Positions 52,590-61,613 of a DNA stretch of 64,000 nt are shown piece after piece. The position numbers and the translations under genes were made by a program. The notes beneath the pieces are model-generated. The model did no database searches. It worked only from the letters and a program-made list of their open reading frames with translations, and was not told where the DNA came from. Every line of letters begins with the position of its first letter. Position 1 is the stretch's first letter. The stretch comes from SOIA01 sp964348015 (GTDB taxonomy: Bacteria; Acidobacteriota; Aminicenantia; Aminicenantales; Aminicenantaceae), in assembly GCA_964348015.1 (NCBI GenBank), contig CAYGBC010000050.1:124001-188000 (forward strand), given 5' to 3'.

Positions 52590-54590
52590 TCAGGTCTTAA
52601 GTCTGGATCTCAAATACACGGAGAGAAAAATTACAGCAAAAACGAGGACGATCACGACAGATATTATAATGATGAATATCGTAGTTTCAGTAAAGGCGAT
52701 TCCTGGAGAAACGACAGGCAGAGAGATCGAGGACGCATGCTTTCTGTTCTGGTATATTGTGACCTGAGGCGGTGGGTCCAGTTCGGGTGTTTGAAAATTA
52801 CTCTGGTCCGCGCCGGCGATTGTCACGCGGATCCGGTGGCCGGCATCGAAGATGTTGGACGTCGGAAGAAGGTCAAAAACCAGCCGCACAGGCGTTTCCG
52901 CGGGAAGGGGAGCGACATCCTCCCTGAAGCTCCTGTGAAACGGAAGTCCCATGTATTGGAAGGATGGGTTTGAGACTTTGCGGTGAGAAGCTCTGAGTAC
53001 TCCCTCCGTGATATAATGGGAATATCCCGCTTCGTCAATCTCTTCGAGATAGGCAAAGAAATCGCCGTCCTCGGCAGTCGAAGACACCCAGAGCGTGACA
53101 ACCGGATGGCCTGTCACTTCTGTGTCTTGTTCCAATGGAGGCGTTGTGTATGTCAGGGCTTTCCTGTCGTTGGGAGTCATATCCGGATACTGAAAATCAA
53201 CTCCAATGCCGTTGTACCATCTCGTTGAATGTCCTGTTGTCGTGGTGTAGTCGACGGCATACTCGACCTTTCCGGACTCGCTGGCAGGAGTCTCAGTGCC
53301 GAGAATCCCGTCATTCGAGGAGCCGATACTTCCGGATGGGCCATCGTGGAAGTAGAAAAGAGTGGGTTTGGCCTCAGGAAGAGGCCATTTTTTGGCCGTT
53401 CTCCAGGCTTCACCTTCAGGAGCTCCGATAGTGAAATAAGTGATGGGCGGCTCGTCCATGATCCCGTTATCGATACCCTTGAGCCAGTAATCGTACCATC
53501 TCAACCGCTCCGCTTTTATGTCGAATTTCACATCGAATCCGGTCAGAGGACGCACAGTCTCTCTCCAGCCGTCACCGGGACTATGACACCAGGGAGTGAT
53601 GATGATCTTCTGGGGATTTTCAATGTTGTTGAACCAGGTCAGCATATCCCGAGGCCAGAGGTCGAACCATCCCGCGACATGGTAGACGGCCACATCGGAC
53701 TCGTTGATTCCTGTTAAAGAGTGGTGAGGGCTCCAGAAGAGATAGGGCATGACTTGAAGCTCTTCTAAGGAGCTGTTCCGAAAAGGAAGGACGACAGCGA
53801 TATCTGCCGCATATCTGTTTCCCCTGTGTGCCTGTCTTGCTTCCTCCAGCATTTTTTGCTGAGTGTCATCATCTACAGCCGGAACAGGGATATCATTGTC
53901 CAGCTGATTGACAAAATCGCTCCAGGCCAGGATAAAATCATCCTGGAATACGCCACCAGGATAGGCGAAGGAAAAAAGGTCGAACATCGCCACAGAGGGC
54001 ATAATGGCTTTAAGATGAGGTGGAGCCGTCCCCGCCGCAGTGTACTGAGTGATCCCTAAATACGAGCCTCCGTACATGCCGATATTTCCGTCACACCAGG
54101 GCTGGGCCGCGAACCATTCGGTTATGTCGTATGCGTCCTGGGCTTCTGCTGGAGTGAACGGCCCTAAGCGTGTCCCGTAGGAAGCTCCTCCGCCTCTGAC
54201 ATCGACGGAGGCCACGATATACCCGTGCTTGAGCATAGTCTGAAGCCACTCGTTCATATCCACTATGGTGACGAGTTTCCCGTCCTCTGTGAATCTAGCT
54301 CTGTGATAGCGGTTATGAGTCCAAATCAGCGGCAGTGGTTCTTTCACTGGCTTTCCTCCCTGGCTCGGACGGAAGACGTCCACCGCCAGTTTGGTCCCGT
54401 CTCGCACAGGGACATACTGGGAGATTCGGATCCATTCTTCGTAGACGGGTTGAGAATAGCCCTTATACACTCCAGGCAGTGAGACCCTCTCTTCTCCTGC
54501 ATTAGCTTCCTTCAATAAAAGAAATGCAAAAGAGAGGAAAAGGAAAAACACAAAGAGTTTAGCCATTGTTCCTGTTGATTTTTTCTTCAT
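52590..54590 (-). CDS. CocE/NonD family (X-Pro dipeptidyl-peptidase-like) hydrolase with C-terminal membrane anchor
   Basis: 666 residues. A signal peptide is followed by the alpha/beta hydrolase domain with nucleophile GGSYLG (near 195) and VDVRGGGASYG before it, Asp in AGWFDLW and His in PWCHSPG, then a C-terminal jelly-roll domain (TPPLEQDTEVTGHPVVTLWVSS). It would hydrolyse acyl esters or Xaa-Pro peptides. Unusually, the last ~35 residues are a hydrophobic helix followed by YLRSRLKT, which would anchor the protein in the inner membrane. Confidence 0.9.
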   Translation of the reverse strand: MKKKSTGTMAKLFVFFLFLSFAFLLLKEANAGEERVSLPGVYKGYSQPVYEEWIRISQYVPVRDGTKLAVDVFRPSQGGKPVKEPLPLIWTHNRYHRARFTEDGKLVTIVDMNEWLQTMLKHGYIVASVDVRGGGASYGTRLGPFTPAEAQDAYDITEWFAAQPWCDGNIGMYGGSYLGITQYTAAGTAPPHLKAIMPSVAMFDLFSFAYPGGVFQDDFILAWSDFVNQLDNDIPVPAVDDDTQQKMLEEARQAHRGNRYAADIAVVLPFRNSSLEELQVMPYLFWSPHHSLTGINESDVAVYHVAGWFDLWPRDMLTWFNNIENPQKIIITPWCHSPGDGWRETVRPLTGFDVKFDIKAERLRWYDYWLKGIDNGIMDEPPITYFTIGAPEGEAWRTAKKWPLPEAKPTLFYFHDGPSGSIGSSNDGILGTETPASESGKVEYAVDYTTTTGHSTRWYNGIGVDFQYPDMTPNDRKALTYTTPPLEQDTEVTGHPVVTLWVSSTAEDGDFFAYLEEIDEAGYSHYITEGVLRASHRKVSNPSFQYMGLPFHRSFREDVAPLPAETPVRLVFDLLPTSNIFDAGHRIRVTIAGADQSNFQTPELDPPPQVTIYQNRKHASSISLPVVSPGIAFTETTIFIIIISVVIVLVFAVIFLSVYLRSRLKT

Positions 54591-54715
54591 TCAGCCGCTC
54601 TCCTTTAAACTGGTATTTCAGTCATTATGCAAACGAGATGAATGCATGCGCGTTGTCACCTCTGTCTCAAATATCATCAATACAAAGGAATAAATATTCG
54701 TTAATTTAAAAAATT

Positions 54716-55657
54716 TTATTTCATATACCTGTAGAGCGCCATCTGGCTGGAATAGAGCAGACATCTGATCCAGATGACGGAAAATATAAACAACTGCTGG
54801 ATGAAAAAGACAGCGAGAACCAAAGGGAAATTGGGCTGGGGAATAATCTCTATGAGCATGATATAGGCGACGGTTACTATCGTTTGAATCAACAGGATCA
54901 GGTAGAAAAGCCCGAATGTGGAAAACGGATGTTTAAAGACGAATCCCAATGCTTCCAGTGTGGACTTGAAAATATTTCGCCTCTCTTCGAGGACGATTTT
55001 GATGCGGGCATAGTCAAAAACCATCTGGACGAAGAGGAGGAAACCAAAGGTTAAAATGCTGAGAGCAAGCCTGAGAATAAAGGGGGTCACTTCAGAAATG
55101 GATTCGGATGCGATGTCATTAATGAGGGCGTAGATGTTGCCCAGGAAAAAAGTGCCGATGGCCACGATGATTCCCCAGGAGAGGAGCATGAGGCCGAGAA
55201 ACCGCAAAAAATGATTTCCGGCTCCCTGAGTAAATTCTTTCAGAGTGAATCTTGGTATATCCCGGCTAAAAGTCGAAAGGATTCCTCCGGCCAAGAATAC
55301 ACGGAATATGAGATAGAAGAGGCCGAAGGCTATGAGGAGAGGCGGAATAGAAAAAAATCTCATCTGGATGAGGCTTTCCAGATTATTGAGGACCGCTCCT
55401 TTCCCGATGATCGAAGGGGAGAATGTGGTCTCCAGGCCTTTAGCGTCATCTCTGAATTCTTGCCACCAGATATAGTCAAAGCCTTCGGCCATCCTGGAGC
55501 CTGCTTCGCTCTGGCCGAGTGATCCTTTGAGAGAATTGTACATCGGGACGGCGAGAAGCAAGGAAAAGAAAAGGTTGATTATGTACAGAAAGAGTACCAT
55601 TTTTGTGGCTTTTCCCGTGGCGATGAATCCTCTTCCCAAATTCCAGTATATTTTCAT
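54716..55657 (-). CDS. Multi-pass membrane protein, unknown function
   Basis: 313 residues with about six membrane helices: one at ~20-42, then a ~65-residue soluble loop, and five in the rest. The C-terminal ILEERRNIFKSTLEALGFVFKHP region resembles the amphipathic segment seen in uncharacterised integral membrane proteins of the DUF4013/DUF975 kind, but I do not assign a family. GGAGG before the ATG at 55657 decides the start. It lies 19 bases after the M1 peptidase stop and is probably co-transcribed. Confidence 0.7.
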   Translation of the reverse strand: MKIYWNLGRGFIATGKATKMVLFLYIINLFFSLLLAVPMYNSLKGSLGQSEAGSRMAEGFDYIWWQEFRDDAKGLETTFSPSIIGKGAVLNNLESLIQMRFFSIPPLLIAFGLFYLIFRVFLAGGILSTFSRDIPRFTLKEFTQGAGNHFLRFLGLMLLSWGIIVAIGTFFLGNIYALINDIASESISEVTPFILRLALSILTFGFLLFVQMVFDYARIKIVLEERRNIFKSTLEALGFVFKHPFSTFGLFYLILLIQTIVTVAYIMLIEIIPQPNFPLVLAVFFIQQLFIFSVIWIRCLLYSSQMALYRYMK

Positions 55658-55676
55658 CTTCGACCTCCGTTTCCGT

Positions 55677-57653
55677 TTAGCCGCCAATCATCGTAAAGAA
55701 TTCTAGGGCGTGCTGGAGCCAGGCCATCCAGTGAGAGATCCACTTGAAGGGAGCCAGTTTATCAGGTTTTCTCATCATGCTGTTGTTGGTGCGGTTGATA
55801 TCCAGGACATACTTAAACTCCGGGTCCACTACGGCCTTTTTTATCCTCGAAGATTTCAGGTATGTAAATCTTTCCCATCTGTACTGGCCGTTCCATGTTT
55901 CTTTGATTTCTTCTCCGTCTTCAAACACGACGAGAACATCCACAGGGAGTTTCACTTCTCCCAAGCGGCGCACGATGACTTCCGAGTTGTAGCGTTCTTC
56001 TTTGATTCGTCGGTTTACGTACTCTCCATCAAACCATCCTTGCGGCTGTTTGACTCTCTGGCTGGAGATTTTTCCTATCGCATAGTCGAGCTTTCCCGAT
56101 CCGTATACAAATTGATCCAGAAACCAGCTCATTTCCCTGCCGGCGAACTCAGAAACGACTGCAAAGAAATCATCCGGACGAGGATGCTTGAACCAGTAGC
56201 GCTGTGAATACGTTTTAATCATTTCCGCAAATAGATCTTGCCCCATGAATCTTTTCAGGGTTCGCAGCATGAGAGAGGCCTTCGAGTAGGAATTGGCGCC
56301 GTAGCTTCCTCCTTCCAGGAATTCCCACGCGAAGCGCTGCATATCGTCCATGTCTGAGGTCTGGCGGTGGCGTGAGATTCCATCGGATTCGATCGGGATT
56401 CTGATGTTCTTGAACGTGACAGGAATCCCAAAAAAGGTTCGGTTGTAGACAGGCTCCCCATAGGCCGCGTAATAGACTTCCGTATCCAGAAAGGATGTGA
56501 ATCCCTCATCCATCCAGGCATTCTCAAACTCGTTGGTGCCGACGAGGCCGTAGAAATAACCATGCCCGAACTCATGGATGGTCACTCCCTCAGGGCGTGG
56601 GATTCCTTTCCATGTGATGAAGTACGCGCCTCCGGTGAACAGCGTCGGATATTCCATCCCCCCTGAACGGCTGTTGTAGGCCGGGTCAACACATGTGGCT
56701 GTTGTGTAAGGATAATCACCGTAGAAGAGGCTGCAGTATTTGATAGCGTTTTTCACGGCATTCATGTAGCGGTTCTTGAGCCATTTATGCTGGGGTTGAA
56801 GAAGCAGTGTGATCTCAGTCGTCTTTCCCGGAGCAAACTCGTAATTTTCTCGAGTTTCGAGGAATCGAGGGCTGGCTGTCCAGGTAAAATCATGCACACT
56901 GTGTTGGTGAAAGCGATGAGTTGTGGTCCCATCATTATGCTCTGTTTTTTCCCTGTGCTCCCCAGTGGCGCCGATAACAAAAGAGGAGGGGAGGGTGATG
57001 CGGACATCGTAGGTTCCGTAATCGGCATAATACTCGCTCGCGGAATGGTACTGGTGGCAGTTCCATCGACCGTTCTCAAAAACGCCGATCTTCGGAAACC
57101 ATTGTGCGATGAAATAATAATCCCTGTATACTCCGGTTCGAGAAATGGGACGGGGGATTTTGGATTCGAACTCGATCCTTAGCTGGATTGTCTGACCGGG
57201 CCTGACAGCACGCGGAAGTGAGACTGAAAAAACAGTCTGGTCGAAAAGATTCCCGTTGTCCGGATGCCGAAACTCCATGAACGGCATCAGGTCGGATTCT
57301 TCGAATAAAGAGTTGGCCATGATCTTGATCGTCTCCACCCGGCAGTGTCCCCAGTCTTCATCCTTGAAACCAGAGATTCTTCGGCCTCTCCTTTCGGCCT
57401 CTGTGAGAAAAGTGCTCATGTTGTTCTGGAAGGCATTCCAGTAAAGATGGAACCAGAGTTCGTTCGTCGGTGAGGATGTGTCGTTCGTCCAGGTGAGGAT
57501 TTCTGTGGCCTTTATTGTTTTATTTTCTGTATCCAGCCTCACGTCCATCGTGTAATTGGCAATCTGTTTGCAGAAGGTTTCTTGAGAGAATACCATGGGT
57601 GGAGAAAAAATGAGGATTATCAATATACATGATAAGAGATATGTCTTAAACAA
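55677..57653 (-). CDS. M1 family metallopeptidase
   Basis: 658 residues. The zinc site is complete: His360-Glu361 and His364 in HEFGHGYFYG and Glu383 in NAWMDEGF, with exactly 18 residues between the second His and the last Glu. The exopeptidase motif reads RSGGMEYP. A signal peptide precedes the N-terminal beta domain. I chose the TTG at 57653 because AAGGAGG lies 5 bases upstream and the protein then starts directly with the signal peptide (FKTYLLSCILIILIF); the frame to 57710 adds a charged extension. It probably trims peptides in the periplasm. Confidence 0.92.
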   Translation of the reverse strand: MFKTYLLSCILIILIFSPPMVFSQETFCKQIANYTMDVRLDTENKTIKATEILTWTNDTSSPTNELWFHLYWNAFQNNMSTFLTEAERRGRRISGFKDEDWGHCRVETIKIMANSLFEESDLMPFMEFRHPDNGNLFDQTVFSVSLPRAVRPGQTIQLRIEFESKIPRPISRTGVYRDYYFIAQWFPKIGVFENGRWNCHQYHSASEYYADYGTYDVRITLPSSFVIGATGEHREKTEHNDGTTTHRFHQHSVHDFTWTASPRFLETRENYEFAPGKTTEITLLLQPQHKWLKNRYMNAVKNAIKYCSLFYGDYPYTTATCVDPAYNSRSGGMEYPTLFTGGAYFITWKGIPRPEGVTIHEFGHGYFYGLVGTNEFENAWMDEGFTSFLDTEVYYAAYGEPVYNRTFFGIPVTFKNIRIPIESDGISRHRQTSDMDDMQRFAWEFLEGGSYGANSYSKASLMLRTLKRFMGQDLFAEMIKTYSQRYWFKHPRPDDFFAVVSEFAGREMSWFLDQFVYGSGKLDYAIGKISSQRVKQPQGWFDGEYVNRRIKEERYNSEVIVRRLGEVKLPVDVLVVFEDGEEIKETWNGQYRWERFTYLKSSRIKKAVVDPEFKYVLDINRTNNSMMRKPDKLAPFKWISHWMAWLQHALEFFTMIGG

Positions 57654-57870
57654 AATGTCCTCCTTTTGGCATGATTTTTCCATATTATTAAAGATGTCTT
57701 TTTTTCGCAATACATATTCGGAAAATTAATCCTAAAATATCGGTCTCATCTCTAAATCCTAGGGTCCATTTTGCATGTCCGGCTTTTTTTAATAGAGAAA
57801 CCATGATAAAGTTAATTTCTAGAAAAATGGGATTGTGTTTTGATTCCTCAAGATAAAGAGGAGGTTGAAA

Positions 57871-59928
57871 ATGAAGAGGATGAGAACAGTCTTTAGCCTT
57901 ATGATCATCGCGATTCTGGTTTCCTCAACAGCAATGGCAGAGAATTCTCTTGCCTCAAAAAAGCTTGTGCAGGCCTTGGTCGATGAAGTCTCCGGAGAAA
58001 TCGCTTTCAAGTACACTGTCCTGATTTCCCATTTTGACCGCATTCAAGCTTCAGAAGGCTGGCGTGATTCCGCTCTTTGGATCAAAGCAGAACTGGAGAA
58101 GATCGGGTACACAGATGTGGTCCTTGAAGGATGGCCTTCAAACGGCTCCACGCGTTATTACACGTATACCGCTCCTATCGGCTGGAAGGCTCGCCATGCC
58201 GAATTGTGGATGATCTCGCCACGAAGAGAAAGACTGTGCTCTTTCGAGGAGATACCTCTGACACTCGTCAAGCACAGCAATTCGGCCGATGTCGAGGCAG
58301 AGCTGATCGATGTGGGGACAGGAGTCGGGGAGGAGTCCTATCAGGGCAAAAACGTGAGGGGAAAGATCGTTCTGGCCACAGCCTACACAGGAACGGTCAT
58401 GAGGGAGGCTGTAATCAAGAGAGGCGCATTGGGTGTGGTCACATGGTATCCACCTGAAGTGAGGCCCGGTTACCCTAACATGATTCGTTATACAGCCATC
58501 TGGCCACGCTGGGAAGAGCGGGAGAAGATTGGATTTGGTTTCAATGTCAGTAAGAATCAGGGCTGGCGGCTGAAAAAAATGCTGGATGAAGGAAAGACAG
58601 TTGTCCTCAAGGCAGATGTCGATGCGAAGTACTATGAATCTCAGGTGGAAGTGCTTTCCGCGGCATTCCAAGGAACCACAGATCCGGAAAAGGAAGTGAT
58701 GATTATCGGTCACCTCTGCCATCCACTGCCGAGTGCCAACGACAATGCCAGCGGAAGCGGAGGAATGTTGGAAATGGCCCGGGCGTTGAAAAAAATGGTG
58801 GACAAGGGACTGATCGATCCTCCAAAAAGAACTATCCGTTTTCTCTGGGTCCCAGAATTTGCGGGAACAGTCCCGTACATCAAGGCCCATCTGGAAAGGA
58901 CTCGAAACACGCTGGCTGTGATCAACTGCGATATGATCGGAGAAGATCTTCATCTTACAGGCGGAACGTTTAACGTCACCTGCACGCCTGATTCGGTCCC
59001 CAGCTATCTCAATGATGTTGTCGTCAACTTCACAAAGCTTGCCGAGAGGCTTCGGCTGAGAAGCATCAACGGGAGCAATCATCCCTTTGCGTATAGAGTC
59101 CGTCCGTTTGGAGGTGGGAGCGACCATTACATCTTCAACGACGGAGCTTTGAGGGTGCCCTCAGTGATGTTCGGACATGGAGACACTTTTCACCACACAA
59201 CCCTGGACACGCCGGATAAGGTGGATTCATCAGAACTTCGCCGGGTGTGTTTTATCGCCCTCGGCTCAACGTATTACATGGCAAGTGCTTCCAACAGGAA
59301 GGCCGAGGATATGGCTCGGTTGATTACAAGAAATGGTATATCCCGGATGTCAGAGGATTATTACGATGCTCTTTCTCAAATGTTCGAAGCCGATAAGGCT
59401 GGCGAACTTCACGAGAACTATAAGCAGATCCTGAATGTAGTCGAACATTCTCATCAAAGAGAAACTCAGTCTATTCGCTCAACAAGTGTTTTTATCAAAG
59501 ATGCACGAATGAAGAAGAGGATTGAACAATACGCGCAGAGCTTGAATCTTTTAAACGACAGCTTTAAAAAAGATGTGCACAGATATTATTCACAGAGATG
59601 TGGAGAGTTCGGGCTCGAACCGAAGCCGATAACATTGACCGCAGAAGAAAAAAGATTGAGGAAGATTACCCCGCTGCGTGCAGAGGATTTTGTCTGTCCT
59701 CTTCAGTCTGATTATGTCGAGGAAATGCTCGGCAAGGGAACTCTGGAACAAGTGAAACTCCGTGGATACACAGCTTACGAGGCGATCAATTTTGCTGACG
59801 GGAACAGGAGCATTTATGATATTGCACGGGCCGTGTCAGCAGAGTTTGGTCCCGTGGATATGAAAAAAATCGAAGATTTTTTTAAAATACTTGAAAAAGC
59901 CGGATTATTTAAGTTAAAGACCATGTGA
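57871..59928 (+). CDS. M28 family metallopeptidase with C-terminal extra domain
   Basis: 685 residues. After a signal peptide and an N-terminal segment comes a PA-type insertion (~130-220) and the M28 zinc peptidase core: GHLCHPLPSANDNASG, VPEFAGT, NCDMIGEDLH, and the final His in FHHTTLDTPDKVD. The last ~50 residues (YEAINFADGNRSIYDIARAV ... EKAGLF) look like a small helical or winged domain seen at the end of some uncharacterised M28 proteins. The ATG at 57871 has GAGGAGG six bases upstream. It is an exported aminopeptidase or carboxypeptidase; specificity unknown. Confidence 0.88.
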   Translation: MKRMRTVFSLMIIAILVSSTAMAENSLASKKLVQALVDEVSGEIAFKYTVLISHFDRIQASEGWRDSALWIKAELEKIGYTDVVLEGWPSNGSTRYYTYTAPIGWKARHAELWMISPRRERLCSFEEIPLTLVKHSNSADVEAELIDVGTGVGEESYQGKNVRGKIVLATAYTGTVMREAVIKRGALGVVTWYPPEVRPGYPNMIRYTAIWPRWEEREKIGFGFNVSKNQGWRLKKMLDEGKTVVLKADVDAKYYESQVEVLSAAFQGTTDPEKEVMIIGHLCHPLPSANDNASGSGGMLEMARALKKMVDKGLIDPPKRTIRFLWVPEFAGTVPYIKAHLERTRNTLAVINCDMIGEDLHLTGGTFNVTCTPDSVPSYLNDVVVNFTKLAERLRLRSINGSNHPFAYRVRPFGGGSDHYIFNDGALRVPSVMFGHGDTFHHTTLDTPDKVDSSELRRVCFIALGSTYYMASASNRKAEDMARLITRNGISRMSEDYYDALSQMFEADKAGELHENYKQILNVVEHSHQRETQSIRSTSVFIKDARMKKRIEQYAQSLNLLNDSFKKDVHRYYSQRCGEFGLEPKPITLTAEEKRLRKITPLRAEDFVCPLQSDYVEEMLGKGTLEQVKLRGYTAYEAINFADGNRSIYDIARAVSAEFGPVDMKKIEDFFKILEKAGLFKLKTM

Positions 59929-59938
59929 GCGGAAAGTA

Positions 59939-60520
59939 ATGGACAAGTCCACAAAAAGGAAAGAGGGAACGAGAAATTTTTTTCAGGAGCTGGTCAGAAG
60001 CCGGAGGAGCATTCGGCGTTATCTGGATAAGCCTGTAGAGAGAGAAAAGATCCTGACTTGTATCGAAGCCGCTCGGCTGGCGCCCTCTGCGGATAATGTC
60101 CAACCCTGGAGATTTCTGATCATTGATGACCCAAAATTAAAAGCGCAGTATGCCAAAAAGGTCTTTTCAGGGATTTATTCTATTTCCAGTTTCGCAGAAA
60201 AAGCTCCGGTTTTGATTCTGATTCTGGCCAGGCTGGACATTATCGCCAACAGGATCGGGAGACAGATCCAGAACATTCAGTTTTATCTACTCGACATCGG
60301 AATCGCGGGAGAACATATCGTTCTTCAGGCTCAAGCGCTCGGTCTGGGGACCTGCTGGATTGGCTGGTTCAACATCCGGAAAGCAAGAAAATTCCTGAAG
60401 ATTCCCCGCAAATACAAGATCGTATCGATGCTGGCGATGGGCTATTCCGAGAAGAGACCCTCAAGAGAGAAAAAAAGGAAAAAAATCGAGGATATAGCCT
60501 GGTTCAACACCATAAAATAG
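59939..60520 (+). CDS. Nitroreductase family protein
   Basis: 193 residues. The FMN-binding signature RSRRSIRRYLDKPVE is near residue 21, with APSADNVQPWRF and the dimer region GIAGEHIVLQAQALGLGTCWIGWFN (core LQAQALGLGTCW). It is a flavoprotein oxidoreductase using NAD(P)H; the substrate cannot be read from sequence. It begins 11 bases after the M28 stop, so the two may be co-transcribed, without an obvious functional link. Confidence 0.92.
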   Translation: MDKSTKRKEGTRNFFQELVRSRRSIRRYLDKPVEREKILTCIEAARLAPSADNVQPWRFLIIDDPKLKAQYAKKVFSGIYSISSFAEKAPVLILILARLDIIANRIGRQIQNIQFYLLDIGIAGEHIVLQAQALGLGTCWIGWFNIRKARKFLKIPRKYKIVSMLAMGYSEKRPSREKKRKKIEDIAWFNTIK

Positions 60521-60527
60521 ATTGCAA

Positions 60528-61355
60528 TTAAATTTCTACCCTGAAGAGGCCTTTGAAAGAAAATCCGAAGATTATGGAGAGGGCAAAATAAACGATGATC
60601 CAGTGGATCCGCCACCCGGAAAGATTCATATGTTTGGAGGGATAGTTGATCTCCACTGAACTTACAGGCAGGTTTTCTGATATCGGGGGCTCTCCAGGAT
60701 TAAACAACCCCGCGAAGAAGTTGCGGTGAATCTTTATCGGAGAGATTTTGCTGAGCGGTTTCAGGGCGACAGCGACTTTTTTCACGAATTCCTCTCCGTT
60801 GAGAATGAGTTTTAAATCGTGTATCCCTGCTTCTTTGGCCCGGAGTCGCCAGTTCACTTCGCTGCTCTCCTCGATCCTGAGTGGAGGAGTCTCGACTTCC
60901 AGCCCTGAGTTTGTTTTGATCATGATCTTTGCATCAAGGAGGCTCAGGTCCTTTTTTAGCTTAACCTTCAGGACAGCTTCCTGGCCGGATGCCAAAGACT
61001 GGTAACCGAACCACAGGTTCAACTGGATCAGAATCAGGACAAGAGGAATGATCATCACCAAAAGAGGTTTTGCAGAGTATCCGATGTATTTCAGGTTGTA
61101 GCGCAGGATCTGACCTTGAGCCTTTAAAGATACAGTCAGATTGTCTTTGAACAGGCGGATTTCGAGAAGATGGGCTTTGATATTGTTTTTCACCTTCCGG
61201 ATTCCTTCCTGATTGGATGTGAAACGAAACACAAAGAGCATCAAAAGAGCTGTCAGGAATGATACGAGAATCATCCCTATCCAGGGGCTCATGTTCCTGA
61301 AGGGGAAGAACAGAACTTCAAAGATCTTCCCGAAGAGAAAGTTGAACACCCACAT
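60528..61355 (-). CDS. Membrane protein with Oxa1/EMC3/DUF106-like N-terminal region and exported C-terminal domain
   Basis: 275 residues. The first ~125 residues have hydrophobic segments at ~1-40 and ~95-120, separated by a charged helical hairpin (NQEGIRKVKNNIKAHLLEIR ... LKAQGQILRYNLKY), the pattern of the short Oxa1 superfamily proteins (DUF106/TMCO1/EMC3). Residues ~125-240 look like a beta-sandwich, and a final helix (WIIVYFALSIIFGFSF) spans the membrane. It is not the standard bacterial YidC. Function unknown; a membrane-protein assembly role is only a suggestion. It converges with the nitroreductase gene. Confidence 0.5.
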   Translation of the reverse strand: MWVFNFLFGKIFEVLFFPFRNMSPWIGMILVSFLTALLMLFVFRFTSNQEGIRKVKNNIKAHLLEIRLFKDNLTVSLKAQGQILRYNLKYIGYSAKPLLVMIIPLVLILIQLNLWFGYQSLASGQEAVLKVKLKKDLSLLDAKIMIKTNSGLEVETPPLRIEESSEVNWRLRAKEAGIHDLKLILNGEEFVKKVAVALKPLSKISPIKIHRNFFAGLFNPGEPPISENLPVSSVEINYPSKHMNLSGWRIHWIIVYFALSIIFGFSFKGLFRVEI

Positions 61356-61421
61356 CCTATTTGTTGTCCTTATGTATCATGTGAATTTCAGGCCTTCAAT
61401 GATATCTATGTATTGATGACT

Positions 61422-61613
61422 CTACGAGATGTAACCGAGTCCTTTAAGCTTTTTTTTGATCTCCTCTTCGGAATCGGATTCATCGAGCTTGGCGATTTCC
61501 TTCTCCAGACAGTGAGCGATGAACTCTTCGGGCGATGAATAGCCGGACATTTTGGCGTATTTTTTCACTTTGTCCATCAAATTTTTATCCAGTTTTATTT
61601 TAGCTTTTCCCAT
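61422..61613 (-). CDS. Small ribbon-helix-helix-like protein
   Basis: 63 residues. The N-terminal KIKLDKNLMDKVKKYAKMSG resembles the strand and first helix of a ribbon-helix-helix domain, followed by SSPEEFIAHCLEKEIAKL for the second helix. The C-terminal tail is charged and ends LKGLGYIS. It overlaps the end of the alkaline-phosphatase-family gene by 14 bases, so it is probably co-translated with it. It may be a regulator or an adaptor of that gene. Confidence 0.7.
   Translation of the reverse strand: MGKAKIKLDKNLMDKVKKYAKMSGYSSPEEFIAHCLEKEIAKLDESDSEEEIKKKLKGLGYIS

Noticed and set aside
58138..59127. 329-codon minus-strand ORF inside the M28 gene
   Set aside because: Antisense shadow of a gene with all its catalytic motifs in frame.
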